A stretch of DNA of 64,000 bases from UBA5072 sp041737175. GTDB taxonomy: Bacteria > Bacteroidota > Bacteroidia > Bacteroidales > UBA10428. Every line of letters starts with the position of its first letter. Position 1 is the stretch's first letter. Under the pieces are notes generated by a model. It saw only the letters and a program-made list of their open reading frames with translations, did no database searches and was not told where the DNA came from. The position numbers were made by a program, and so were the translations under genes. This document shows positions 16,671 through 25,222 of the stretch, piece by piece. The stretch spans positions 1-64,000 of the forward strand of contig JBGSSF010000022.1 of NCBI GenBank assembly GCA_041737175.1. The letters are read 5' to 3'.

Positions 16671-17123
16671 ATGAATAATAATTTTTCTATTCCTTTTCTT
16701 ATAAGCCTTTTACTTTTTATTACAGCATGCGATCCAGCTGACAGTAGATTGAAAGTAAGGAATGAATCACAATTACCAATCTATGTAACATACTCAAGTG
16801 ATACCATTTTACCTTCTGATCCATTTTGTCCTAAAGGATATTATTTGAATGGGAAAGACACAATTACATATTTTAATTGTGATGATAGAGTTGATCCAGA
16901 TTCAACAAAGACTATTTTTATTCGAACATTTAAAGCATGGGAAAAATTCATTAAGAATCAATGCAAGGATAATAAGTTAAAAGTATTTATTCTCTCTGAG
17001 CAAGTGCTTAATGAAATACCATGGGATAGCATTAGAAACAATAATTTGTATCTAAAGCGATATGATTTAAGTTTGGATAGTATTATAAAGTTACATTGGA
17101 TTATTACATATCCTATGAATTAA
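16671..17123 (+). CDS. Small AT-rich lipoprotein, unknown function
   Basis: A 150-residue protein with a lipoprotein signal (LLLFITAC; Cys20) and a polar, lysine/asparagine-rich body with no recognised domain. The codon use is visibly more AT-rich than in the flanking genes. The gene sits between the REP-like cluster and the second 39-bp repeat copy, which points to an accessory or recently acquired insert. The mature part has several Asp/Ser/Lys-rich loops and five cysteines besides the lipid anchor region is not clearly supported, so no fold is proposed. Confidence 0.65.
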   Translation: MNNNFSIPFLISLLLFITACDPADSRLKVRNESQLPIYVTYSSDTILPSDPFCPKGYYLNGKDTITYFNCDDRVDPDSTKTIFIRTFKAWEKFIKNQCKDNKLKVFILSEQVLNEIPWDSIRNNNLYLKRYDLSLDSIIKLHWIITYPMN

Positions 17124-17215
17124 ACCAGCGCTGAAATGCAGCCTTTGAGTGTCATCTAGGCGTACTTGGTTATCTACTGATATATATAGTTTAATTGTTG
17201 CAGGCAAAGCCGGCA

Positions 17216-17254
17216 GCATATATTCGACTCAGGCACAGCCTGAGCCGAACGGGG
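17216..17254 (+). repeat. 39-bp dispersed repeat, copy 2
   Basis: Same unit as 16020-16058, differing only at the centre of the palindrome (GGCACAG instead of GGCGCAG). It lies in the 301-bp gap 17124-17424, which holds no gene I can support. Confidence 0.85.
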
Positions 17255-17424
17255 AAAGAAATATACCTTTCGTAGGATTCAAATTGTAAGAAATAGTGTG
17301 TCGGCCAAGGTTCTACCATAATGCCGGCCCTACTGGCCTTAAATGCTTAATCAGTTAAGCAAAAACAATAATAAAATAGTTAATATAAAAAGCAAAAGTA
17401 GAGATAGGGCAATTTCTCAAGGAG

Positions 17425-17730
17425 TCACCTTGTTTTTTCATCCCAAATCTTAGGGTTCCGGCTGGAATGAAGCACTGCAGCAACGACCACCAGTTTTTTA
17501 GTCTGGTCAACCTGGTAGAGTATCATGAATGGGAATTTTTCCAAAGGCACCATCCGGAGTGTTAAATACCGGATCTGAAACATCTCAGGTGTTTTTTTGA
17601 TCAGCTTCATGGTCTGTTTTACACTGCCATAGTACCGGCGGCCTAAACCGGGCTTTTGTTCATTGTACCAGCGAATACTTTCTATGATATCTTGTTTTGC
17701 GGCCGGGTCAATGATCAGACGGTAACTCAT
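17425..17730 (-). CDS. RelE/ParE-family toxin
   Basis: A 101-residue basic protein with the ParE/RelE pattern: N-terminal YRLIIDPAAKQDI, a helical segment with WYNEQKPGLGRRYY (about residues 22-36), a central strand region with IRYLTLRMVPLEKFPFMILYQVD, and C-terminal VVAAVLHSSRNPKIW. The ending HSSRNP is typical of these small toxins. RelE members cut mRNA on the ribosome and ParE members poison gyrase; the sequence does not decide which. The ATG overlaps the antitoxin stop by 4 bp. Confidence 0.88.
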   Translation of the reverse strand: MSYRLIIDPAAKQDIIESIRWYNEQKPGLGRRYYGSVKQTMKLIKKTPEMFQIRYLTLRMVPLEKFPFMILYQVDQTKKLVVVAAVLHSSRNPKIWDEKTR

Positions 17731-17948
17731 AATATCTTTTCAATATCCTTCTGAACGTCTTCCCAATCCTGAAAATTTTCAGGATTATTCTTGTAGTTTT
17801 CCAACCTCTCACTTAGTACTGCCTTGTGCGCTTCAGAAAGTTCAATTACTTCCGATTTACCTTCCTTTACTTTGAATCGAAGGCTATTTATAAGTTCTTT
17901 AAAAAACGACACTTTATTTTCCGGTACATAAACGGTAAATGATCTCAT
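17727..17948 (-). CDS. Antitoxin of the RelE/ParE-type module
   Basis: This 73-residue acidic protein begins MRSFTVYVPENKVSFFKELINSL-like, a short strand followed by helices, and ends in a Glu/Asp-rich tail (DWEDVQKDIEKIL) suited to wrapping the toxin. It is the first gene of the pair and overlaps the toxin start by 4 bp. I do not see a clear ribbon-helix-helix signature beyond the N-terminal strand, so DNA binding is uncertain. A -7-like element lies about 100 nt upstream at 18049-18056. Confidence 0.78.
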   Translation of the reverse strand: MRSFTVYVPENKVSFFKELINSLRFKVKEGKSEVIELSEAHKAVLSERLENYKNNPENFQDWEDVQKDIEKIL

Positions 17949-18048
17949 AACGTTTGTTTTATGTTCAAAAAGTTTTTAACCTATAATCCTTTATGGCAAT
18001 CTTAATCAAATCAATAACATAGTCTTCTGTTTGAGGACTGATTGTATA

Positions 18049-18056
18049 CAAAGATA
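18049..18056 (-). promoter_or_regulatory. Possible -7 element of the toxin-antitoxin operon
   Basis: TATCTTTG on the minus strand fits TAnnTTTG. It would give a leader of about 94 nt before the antitoxin ATG. No good -33 partner is seen. Confidence 0.35.
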
Positions 18057-18147
18057 GCCAAAAAAGCTTAAACAGAAGGTTTGGGCGAATGCAATTACCA
18101 ACCTCGAAATAGGCATTTTTACCTGCCCATTCTTTTCTCACTTTCCC

Positions 18148-18155
18148 TATCTTTG
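18148..18155 (+). promoter_or_regulatory. Possible -7 element of the cysCDN operon
   Basis: TATCTTTG fits TAnnTTTG and ends 16 nt before the ATG at 18172. With a start near 18162 the leader would be only about 10 nt, so the in-frame ATG at 18184 is an alternative translation start. No TTG is seen at the usual upstream distance. Confidence 0.45.
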
Positions 18156-18171
18156 CTGCTGATTTTTAAAA

Positions 18172-18783
18172 ATGTTACCAAACATGCCTGAAGAGGGTAC
18201 TTACAATAACATCAACGAAATCCGCCGTTCCAAGGAGGTCATGCTCAGTCAAAGAGCCCGGGTGATCTGGATGTGCGGTCTCTCAGGTGCCGGCAAAAGC
18301 ACCCTGGCCACAAAGCTCGATAAGGACCTGTTTGAAAGGGGCTTTTTATCCCAGGTGCTCGACGGCGATGTGGTGCGAAGCGGCCTGAACCGGGGACTCG
18401 GCTTTAGCAACGAGGAACGCCTGGAAAATCTACGGAGGGTCGCCGAAGTGGCTAAACTAATTACCGGCTGCGGTGTTATTGCCATTGTATCTTTTATCAG
18501 CCCAACCCGAAACTGCCGGCAAATGGCCAAAAGTATCATTGGTGATGCTGATTTTCTGGAGACTTATATCAATGCCCCGATTGAAATTTGTGAAAAAAGA
18601 GACTACAAAGGACTTTATAAACAAGCCAGGGAAGGCAAAATCAAAGATTTCACGGGCATTGACTCTCCCTTTGAACCTCCGGAATTACCGGCAGTGGAAA
18701 TTAATACCCACTTGCTTTCCGTGGAAGAAAGTGCCACTAAATTGCTCGATTTTGTCTTACCCCGTATTACCCTTCAAACATGA
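18172..18783 (+). CDS. cysC: Adenylylsulfate (APS) kinase
   Basis: The 203-residue protein phosphorylates APS to PAPS using ATP. The P-loop GLSGAGKST is at about residues 38-46. The APS-binding stretch (DGDVVRSGLNRGLGFSNE, about 64-81) and the FISPTR loop are intact. It is the first gene of an operon with cysD and cysN; its stop overlaps the cysD start by 4 bp. PAPS can feed assimilatory reduction or sulfation of surface glycans. No PAPS reductase or sulfotransferase gene is in the window. A start at 18184 is possible. Confidence 0.94.
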   Translation: MLPNMPEEGTYNNINEIRRSKEVMLSQRARVIWMCGLSGAGKSTLATKLDKDLFERGFLSQVLDGDVVRSGLNRGLGFSNEERLENLRRVAEVAKLITGCGVIAIVSFISPTRNCRQMAKSIIGDADFLETYINAPIEICEKRDYKGLYKQAREGKIKDFTGIDSPFEPPELPAVEINTHLLSVEESATKLLDFVLPRITLQT

Positions 18784-19691
18784 GTATGAATAATTACAAT
18801 ATTAACCACTTAAGGGAGCTTGAATCAGAATCCATTTATGTCATCCGCGAAGTCGCTGCGCAGTTCGATAAACCCGTGATGCTGTTCTCCGGCGGCAAGG
18901 ATTCAATTGTCATGTACCATCTGGCTCGTAAAGCATTCTGGCCCATGAAGGTACCATTCCCCTTGCTCCATATCGATACGGGTCATAACTTTCAGGAAAC
19001 ACTCGACTTCCGCGATCAGCTGATGGAAAAAACCGGCGGGCGGTGTATCGTGCGGCTCGTACAGGACAGCATTGACCAGGGCAAGGCTACGGAAGAAACC
19101 GGGTTTAACGCCAGCCGCAATGTGCTGCAAACTGTTACCCTGCTGGATGCCATTGCTGAATTCAAGTTTGACGCTGCTATGGGAGGGGGTAGAAGAGATG
19201 AAGAAAAAGCCAGGGCCAAGGAACGCTTTTTCTCGCACCGGGATGAGTTTGGACAGTGGGATCCCAAAAACCAGCGTCCGGAACTGTGGAACATATTCAA
19301 CGGCCGTAAGCGCATGGGGGAGCACTTCAGGGTATTCCCGCTGAGCAACTGGACCGAAATGGACGTATGGCAATACATTTACATGGATCATGTAGAAATT
19401 CCCGACCTGTATTTAACCCACAAACGGGAAGTATTTAACCGTGACGGCGTATGGCTCGCCTATGCCCCGTTCATGAAGCTGAAACCCGGTGAAAAAACCG
19501 AGGTAATTGATGTGCGCTGCAGGACCATCGGGGATATTACCTGCACCGGGCTGACCCTGTCGAAGGCCAACACCCTCGAGGATATTATCCTGGAAGTTGC
19601 CGCCACACGCGTTACCGAACGCGGCGGACGGTACGATGACAAACGCTCGGAATCGGCGATGGAGGATAGGAAGAAGGAGGGGTATTTTTAG
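18780..19691 (+). CDS. cysD: Sulfate adenylyltransferase small subunit
   Basis: This 303-residue subunit of ATP sulfurylase belongs to the PP-loop pyrophosphatase fold; the SGGKDS motif is at about residues 40-45. Length and the conserved LPLSNWTEMDVWQYI-type segment (here FPLSNWTEMDVWQYI) match CysD. It adenylylates sulfate to APS in complex with the GTPase CysN. It overlaps cysC by 4 bp. The 62-bp gap to cysN is filled by an octamer array. Confidence 0.96.
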   Translation: MSMNNYNINHLRELESESIYVIREVAAQFDKPVMLFSGGKDSIVMYHLARKAFWPMKVPFPLLHIDTGHNFQETLDFRDQLMEKTGGRCIVRLVQDSIDQGKATEETGFNASRNVLQTVTLLDAIAEFKFDAAMGGGRRDEEKARAKERFFSHRDEFGQWDPKNQRPELWNIFNGRKRMGEHFRVFPLSNWTEMDVWQYIYMDHVEIPDLYLTHKREVFNRDGVWLAYAPFMKLKPGEKTEVIDVRCRTIGDITCTGLTLSKANTLEDIILEVAATRVTERGGRYDDKRSESAMEDRKKEGYF

Positions 19692-19693
19692 GG

Positions 19694-19741
19694 ACAAGGA
19701 GACAAGGGGACAAGGGGACAAGGAGATAAGGAGATAAAATT
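19694..19741 (+). repeat. Octamer array ACAAGGRG x 5
   Basis: Units ACAAGGAG, ACAAGGGG (twice), ACAAGGAG and ATAAGGAG follow without gaps, with a degenerate sixth. The array fills most of the cysD-cysN gap and contains several AGGAG/AGGGG strings, but the last is about 20 nt from the cysN ATG, so it is not an obvious ribosome binding site. Confidence 0.85.
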
Positions 19742-19753
19742 AACAAAGTTAAA

Positions 19754-21034
19754 ATGGAAACTATACAGGATAAGCATTCAGGATACTTAGACATGGAGCT
19801 GCTCCGCTTCACCACGGCAGGAAGTGTGGATGACGGCAAAAGCACGCTGATCGGGAGGTTGTTGTATGACAGCAAGGCGATTTTTGAGGACCAGCTGGAA
19901 GCGCTGGAAAAGGCAAGCATTAACCGCGGGGAAGAGCAAATCAACCTTTCTTTGCTGACTGATGGCTTGCGGGCTGAACGCGAACAGGGCATTACCATTG
20001 ACGTGGCCTACCGGTATTTTGCCACTCCAAAACGCAAGTTTATCATTGCCGATACACCCGGTCACATCCAGTATACGCGTAATATGGTGACGGGAGCATC
20101 CACGGCCAATGCGGCACTGATCCTGATCGATGCCCGAAACGGCGTTGTTGAACAAACCATACGGCATTGTTTCATTGCCTCACTCCTTCAAATACCCCAC
20201 GTAATTGTATGTGTGAACAAGATGGATCTGGTTGACTTTAAGGAAAGTGTATTTGAAAAGATACAGCACGATCTGAACAGGTTTTCTGACAAACTCGCCA
20301 TCCGCGATGTCTATTTCATACCCATTAGTGCCCTGAAAGGTGACAATGTGGTTGAACGATCACAAAATATGCCCTGGTACCAGGGACCCACCCTGATGTA
20401 TTCCCTTGAGCATCTTCACATCAGCAATGATGAGGATTTTACCGATCCACGCTTTCCGGTTCAGTACGTGGTGCGTCCCAATTCTGGCGAATTTCACGAT
20501 TACCGCGGTTATGCCGGCAGGGTAGCCGGAGGCGTTTTCAGTAAAGGTGACAAGGTTATGGTCTTACCATCGGGGTTTTCCACGCAGATTAAATCGATTG
20601 ATTTCATGCAGGAAAGCATGGAAATAGCATTTCCGCCACAATCTGTAACCATTACCCTGGAAGATGACATTGACATCAGCCGGGGTGATATGATTGTGAA
20701 GGAAAACAATCTGCCGCAGGTGTCACAGGATATCACAGCCATGATCTGCTGGCTGAATGAAAGACCCATGCGTCCCGGGGCCAAATACTGGATAAGGCAT
20801 ACAACCCGGGAAGCCCGCTGTATAGTGAAAGAGGTGAACTATAAAATCGATATCAACAACCTCGAGAAAAACTATGGGGATAAACAAATTGGCTTGAATG
20901 AAATTGCGGAAGTAACCCTGCGGACCACACAACCTCTTTTTTACGATTCCTACCGCCAAAACAGGATCACAGGTTCACTGGTGCTGGTAGACGAGGGTAC
21001 CAACGAGACCATTTGCGCGGGGATGATAGTTTAA
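19754..21034 (+). CDS. cysN: Sulfate adenylyltransferase large subunit (GTPase)
   Basis: The 426-residue translation-factor-like GTPase couples GTP hydrolysis to sulfate activation by CysD. G1 (GSVDDGKST), G3 (DTPGH) and G4 (NKMD) motifs are all visible in the first 170 residues, followed by two beta-barrel domains. There is no C-terminal APS kinase fusion, which agrees with a separate cysC. A hairpin follows 6 bp after the stop. The start used is the ATG at 19754; the conserved core begins at MELLRFTTAGSVDD about 14 residues later. Confidence 0.96.
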   Translation: METIQDKHSGYLDMELLRFTTAGSVDDGKSTLIGRLLYDSKAIFEDQLEALEKASINRGEEQINLSLLTDGLRAEREQGITIDVAYRYFATPKRKFIIADTPGHIQYTRNMVTGASTANAALILIDARNGVVEQTIRHCFIASLLQIPHVIVCVNKMDLVDFKESVFEKIQHDLNRFSDKLAIRDVYFIPISALKGDNVVERSQNMPWYQGPTLMYSLEHLHISNDEDFTDPRFPVQYVVRPNSGEFHDYRGYAGRVAGGVFSKGDKVMVLPSGFSTQIKSIDFMQESMEIAFPPQSVTITLEDDIDISRGDMIVKENNLPQVSQDITAMICWLNERPMRPGAKYWIRHTTREARCIVKEVNYKIDINNLEKNYGDKQIGLNEIAEVTLRTTQPLFYDSYRQNRITGSLVLVDEGTNETICAGMIV

Positions 21035-21040
21035 AAAGAA

Positions 21041-21063
21041 GGGCGTAGTTGAAAACTACGCCC
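21041..21063 (-). terminator. Hairpin between cysN and the barrel gene
   Basis: GGGCGTAGTT-GAA-AACTACGCCC is a perfect 10-bp stem. Read on the minus strand it is followed by TTCTTTTT, so it fits an intrinsic terminator for the barrel gene. On the + strand the T tract is missing, so any termination of cysN there would be weaker. Confidence 0.7.
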
Positions 21064-21086
21064 AGCATATGTCTCTAAATTATTGG

Positions 21087-21121
21087 ATCTTAAATCTTGA
21101 TTCTTGAATCTTAAATCTTAT
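21087..21121. repeat. Heptamer array ATCTTRA x 5
   Basis: ATCTTAA, ATCTTGA, TTCTTGA, ATCTTAA, ATCTTAT in direct succession. The last unit overlaps the stop codon of the barrel gene (minus strand), so the array grew right up to the coding sequence. Confidence 0.8.
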
Positions 21122-21777
21122 TCACCGCTCCCGCCACCAAAATAGAAATTGAGGGATATCTTGGCATAGGTAGGGCTAACATGAGCCTTGAAAGTATTGG
21201 TAATTTCAGTTTCCTGGTCATCACCTAAATCTGGATTGTAGAACGTATCCGTATAAGTATCGGAATATTTACCACCCATGTAACGAATGCCAAATTCACC
21301 ACCCATACTGAAATTGTCATCAAAGAAGTATTCCACGCCAAAGCCAAATTCTCCTCCGATTAACTTGATTTCCTTAACTATATCGCTAATTTCTGTTACT
21401 TCATCACCATCATCCGTGACTTTAGCACTGAGAAATGGTTTGGCCACGCTTAAATTAAAATAAGCCTTCAGATTGTTTTTTTCAATGGCGAAAAACTTAA
21501 TCCCGATGTTGGGTACATAAAGATTACCAGATACTTTCATGTCGTAAGAATAGTCAACAACTTCATTAATATCGTAATCCCATTCTTCACCAGTTTCTTC
21601 AAGTTTTACGCCAAGATTTGCAAATTGGAATCCTACGTAGGGCACTACTTTCCCTGCCTTGTAGCCAAAATAAGCGCTGTTGGTTGATAGTCCGGGAGCT
21701 ACCCCAAAGGAGAACTGACTGTATCCTTTCAGACCAAAAACCGCAACAATGGCAACTAATAAAATCGCTTTTTTCAT
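21118..21777 (-). CDS. Outer-membrane beta-barrel protein, unknown role
   Basis: The ATG at 21777 gives 219 residues with a Sec signal peptide (MKKAILLVAIVAVFGLKGYS, then QFSFG). The upstream in-frame start at 21852 would put 25 extra residues before the signal and is rejected. The mature part alternates polar and aromatic residues in strands (VVPYVGFQFANLG, EFGFGVEYFFD) and ends in a short strand and Gly-rich tail, consistent with an eight-stranded porin-like or OmpW/OmpA-barrel protein. A Asp/Glu-rich loop lies at about residues 55-70. It is monocistronic with its own hairpin at 21041. Confidence 0.78.
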   Translation of the reverse strand: MKKAILLVAIVAVFGLKGYSQFSFGVAPGLSTNSAYFGYKAGKVVPYVGFQFANLGVKLEETGEEWDYDINEVVDYSYDMKVSGNLYVPNIGIKFFAIEKNNLKAYFNLSVAKPFLSAKVTDDGDEVTEISDIVKEIKLIGGEFGFGVEYFFDDNFSMGGEFGIRYMGGKYSDTYTDTFYNPDLGDDQETEITNTFKAHVSPTYAKISLNFYFGGGSGE

Positions 21778-21956
21778 AGTTTGGATAGTTTTGATTAAAT
21801 AAATAGCATTATTTAGAATTAATTCAATTAAAAATTCAGTCGTAATACCCATTCATTACGGCCATTTTCGAAAAAAGTTACTTTTCAGGTCAAAAGTATG
21901 GGATTTTGAAGCACGGGTCTTCGCCGGAATCGAAAAGTTATCAACCGTTTGAGTGG

Positions 21957-22763
21957 TCAGAACTGTTCGGAGGGAGCCTGCAGTGAGGATACTCTTTTAA
22001 TTGCGAATAATTTATGTGTGTATTCCCGGGTTTTGAGATTAAAAATGCCCTTTTCATCCAAACGGTCCCGATGAACATAACCGGAACTGTGAACAATTTC
22101 ATCAGGCGAGAGGATTAACCCGACGTGATAGACCTTTCCGTCCTCATCCGCAAAAAAGGCCAGATCGCCCTGCCGGGCTTCTGACAAAGACTTTACTACT
22201 TCTCCCTGTTCAGCCTGTTGCGAAGAATCACGTTCCAGCCGAATGCCATGAATTTTATACAGGATCTGCACAAAACCCGAGCAATCGCAGCCAAACACTG
22301 ATCTTCCTCCCCATAAGTAAGGCGCATTCAGGAAGTGCCCGGCTGTTTTGTTCAGTGTATGAAGATCCTTAACACCCATTTCTCCGAAAGTCCATCGGAT
22401 GTGAAAAACTTCATTCTCAATTTCAATGATATCCTTTTTCCTGTTATAACCAGGCAATGTACTCCCGGCCAGGATAAGCATGGGAGAGGCACCTCTGCGC
22501 TCTATGCTCATCAAAAGTGAGCTTTGAACAGGAGGATACTGGCTTTGAATCAGGTTATAGGAGGATGCAGTGATTTCCCTGTATAATTTCCGGTCAATCC
22601 ACCCGGAATACCTGTCATATTGCGTGATGATCTGAATCCAGTGATGTTCTTCGGTCATTACCTCGTAGGTCTCTCCAAATAAAACCTGGCTAACCATTTC
22701 AGATTGCTCCCTGGGTTCCCTGCGCATGGGGATTATGCTGTGCAATGCAATACCGTATTTCAT
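21957..22763 (-). CDS. NlpC/P60 peptidoglycan endopeptidase with SH3 domain
   Basis: This 268-residue protein has an N-terminal bacterial SH3-type region (about 1-65), a linker, and a C-terminal NlpC/P60 domain. The catalytic Cys161 lies in DCSGF, His213 in VYHVGLI, and a third polar residue may be His225. The LWGGRS motif just before the Cys is typical of the family. Such enzymes cut D-Glu to diaminopimelate bonds in stem peptides. No export signal is visible at the N-terminus, so it may act on recycled muropeptides in the cytoplasm, like YkfC-type hydrolases. Confidence 0.9.
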   Translation of the reverse strand: MKYGIALHSIIPMRREPREQSEMVSQVLFGETYEVMTEEHHWIQIITQYDRYSGWIDRKLYREITASSYNLIQSQYPPVQSSLLMSIERRGASPMLILAGSTLPGYNRKKDIIEIENEVFHIRWTFGEMGVKDLHTLNKTAGHFLNAPYLWGGRSVFGCDCSGFVQILYKIHGIRLERDSSQQAEQGEVVKSLSEARQGDLAFFADEDGKVYHVGLILSPDEIVHSSGYVHRDRLDEKGIFNLKTREYTHKLFAIKRVSSLQAPSEQF

Positions 22764-22931
22764 AACTGTTTATCCTTATTTTTTACCAGCCGAATGACTG
22801 CTTTGAACATCATCAAAGAAATGTTGTTAATTGAATATGAATGAATTATTTTTTCTTAATTTGTACAAGTTATTGTCCGTATAGGTTTTTAACATACCCC
22901 TAAGGTACAAAATACTGTCATTATCACAAAT

Positions 22932-25076
22932 ATGAACAAGTTGCTGTATTTGATCCGAAGAAATATCCGCACGATATTGACCATCTTCTTCTTTTTCATT
23001 ACATCGGTTGTTGTAGTTTACTTGTTACCGCGTGAAGGAAAATTCATGTATGAATATCAGAGGGGCGGATTTTGGAAACATGAAGATCTGACAGCACCGT
23101 TCAATTTCCCGGTTTATAAATCGCAAAGGGAGCTGGCACGGGAAAGGGATTCCGTAATTCAGGGTTTTCATCCCATATTTAATTACAGCCAGGAAATATC
23201 CGATCAGCGAATTCAGGAACTCGGAGAAGACTTCAGCGCCGGGTGGGTGGATTATTCCATAACCGGGCTTAAAATTCCTTCCCGCGAAATCTACAGGAAC
23301 GATAAGCGTTACCTGGTGAATCGTCAGTTGGAATATGAATACAGGTTGTACCTGATATCACAGGTCAGGGAGATATACCGGAAGGGGATCATTGATCTGG
23401 CCCCCCTGGAAGAAAACGGCAAGGTTCCCTTTACCGGGATCACCCTTGTAAAAGATAACATGGCTGAATATTGTGCGTTATCAGGACTTTATACTCCCAG
23501 GTCTGCCTATGAACTTTTAAGTGAAAGACTGATGAGCAACATTCCCAAGAGGAGTGATCTGCCGGTTCGCAAGTACGATGAATTCTTTCGGAATTTCGAA
23601 CTTAATAATTACCTTTCCATCAATGTCACTTATGATGATGAGAAATCAAAAAGCGTAAGGAAAAGCCTGATCAACGGCATATCGCTCACAAGGGATCTGA
23701 TCCAGGAAGGACAGGGAATCATTTCCAAAGGTGAGTTTATCAATGATGAAAAATTCATGATCCTTGAGTCATTAAGGCAGGAATACGAGCGCAACCTGGG
23801 ATTCAGAGCACGTCAACTGGTGATCGTCGGTAAATTCATCCTGGTTTTTGCCTCTTTCCTGGTTATCTTCTTATTTCTTAAAAGCTTCAGAAAGGAGGTA
23901 CTGGAAAGTAATGGCAGTGTAGCTTTCATTCTGCTTACCATGGTTTTGATGATCCTGATTGCCAGTACTACCTTAAAGCTCAATGTACTCAGTATTTACC
24001 TGGTTCCACTCACCATACTTCCCATCATCCTGAGAACTTTCTTTGATTCGAGATTGGCATTGTTTGTGCATATTATTACCGTTTTGCTGATTGGTTTTTT
24101 TGTTCCCAACGGATTCGAATTTGTTTTTCTGAACGTAGTTGCAGGCATGGTGGCTATAATAAGCCTTACCAATGTATACCGCCGTTCCAAATTCGTGGTT
24201 ACCTCGATATATGTGATACTTGCCTATTCAATTCTATACCTGGGCATAGCCCTGGTTCAGGAGGGTAGTATAGCGCAGGTGGAGGTGAAATACTTCCGGT
24301 GGTTTGCCGGAAATGGACTTTTACTGCTGGTATCATACCCCCTGATTTACCTGTTTGAGAAAACATTTGGTTTTATTTCCGATGCCACGCTTATGGAATT
24401 GTCCGATACGAATCAGCCTTTGCTCCGAAAACTTGCAGAACTTGCTCCGGGAACATTCCAGCACTCGTTGCAGGTCGCTAATCTGGCTGAGGATGCCGTA
24501 TTCCGTGTTGGTGGAAATCCTTTACTGGTCCGGGCAGGAGCCTTGTATCATGATATCGGCAAAATGGAGGATGCGCATTATTTTATAGAAAACCAAACCA
24601 CCGCAGTCAATCCCCACGATAATCTGGAATTTGAGCAAAGCGCCCGGATCATCATTGACCATGTTCCGAAGGGTGTGGAAATGGCCCGGAAAAACAAATT
24701 GCCAGAGCCAATAGTAGATTTCATACGCACCCATCACGGTACAACCACAGTTCAATATTTTTACCGTTCATTTCTCAGCAAGTACCCTGAGGCGGATGTG
24801 GACGTGAAAAAATTCTCTTACCCCGGCCCAAGGCCTCTGTCAAAAGAAACAGCCATAGTTATGATGGCAGATTCGGTGGAAGCGGCTTCGAGAAGTCTTA
24901 AAACCATAACGGAAAGCACAATCGACAAGTTGGTTGATAGCATCATAAACACGCAAATGACAGAAGAACAATACAATGATGCACAAATCACCTTTAAGGA
25001 TATCATTACCGTAAGAGATGTTTTTAAAAAGAGGCTGCGGAATATTTATCACGTGAGGATCTCTTATCCGCAGTAG
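22932..25076 (+). CDS. PgpH-type 7TM-HD phosphodiesterase
   Basis: The 714-residue protein has one N-terminal helix (about 12-31), a large outer domain (about 40-290), about seven membrane helices (about 295-475), and a C-terminal HD domain with HSLQVANLAEDAV and YHDIGK (about 510-560) plus THHGT further on. This is the 7TMR-HDED plus HD plan of PgpH/YqfF, which hydrolyses cyclic di-AMP to pApA. It is a lone gene; no diadenylate cyclase is in the window. The heptamer element at 25081 begins 4 bp after its stop. Confidence 0.9.
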   Translation: MNKLLYLIRRNIRTILTIFFFFITSVVVVYLLPREGKFMYEYQRGGFWKHEDLTAPFNFPVYKSQRELARERDSVIQGFHPIFNYSQEISDQRIQELGEDFSAGWVDYSITGLKIPSREIYRNDKRYLVNRQLEYEYRLYLISQVREIYRKGIIDLAPLEENGKVPFTGITLVKDNMAEYCALSGLYTPRSAYELLSERLMSNIPKRSDLPVRKYDEFFRNFELNNYLSINVTYDDEKSKSVRKSLINGISLTRDLIQEGQGIISKGEFINDEKFMILESLRQEYERNLGFRARQLVIVGKFILVFASFLVIFLFLKSFRKEVLESNGSVAFILLTMVLMILIASTTLKLNVLSIYLVPLTILPIILRTFFDSRLALFVHIITVLLIGFFVPNGFEFVFLNVVAGMVAIISLTNVYRRSKFVVTSIYVILAYSILYLGIALVQEGSIAQVEVKYFRWFAGNGLLLLVSYPLIYLFEKTFGFISDATLMELSDTNQPLLRKLAELAPGTFQHSLQVANLAEDAVFRVGGNPLLVRAGALYHDIGKMEDAHYFIENQTTAVNPHDNLEFEQSARIIIDHVPKGVEMARKNKLPEPIVDFIRTHHGTTTVQYFYRSFLSKYPEADVDVKKFSYPGPRPLSKETAIVMMADSVEAASRSLKTITESTIDKLVDSIINTQMTEEQYNDAQITFKDIITVRDVFKKRLRNIYHVRISYPQ

Positions 25077-25080
25077 GAGT

Positions 25081-25129
25081 AGTAATGAGTGAAGAGTAAT
25101 GAGTGACGAGTAATGAGTGAAGAGTAATG
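25081..25129. repeat. Heptamer array AGTRAYG x 7 (left arm)
   Basis: Seven 7-bp units alternate AGTAATG with AGTGAAG or AGTGACG, then run into AGCGGGATTTGGGTATTGGG. The core matches the reverse complement of the element at 138-222. Confidence 0.88.
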
Positions 25130-25187
25130 AGCGGGATTTGGGTATTGGGTGTGACCACACTCCTAAACTCAAAACTCGATGCCCACT

Positions 25188-25222
25188 CATTACTCATTAC
25201 TCGTTACTCATCACTCGTCACT
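25188..25222. repeat. Heptamer array CATTACT x 5 (right arm)
   Basis: CATTACT twice, CGTTACT, CATCACT, CGTCACT: the reverse complement of the left-arm units, so the region 25081-25222 is a long inverted repeat around a 58-bp centre. It lies between the convergent PgpH-type gene and the small lipoprotein gene. Confidence 0.85.

Noticed and set aside
17965..18051. 28-residue frame upstream of the antitoxin, ending 16 bp before it
   Set aside because: Its only start is a TTG that lies inside the TATCTTTG promoter-like element, so it would not be on the mRNA; possibly a gene remnant.
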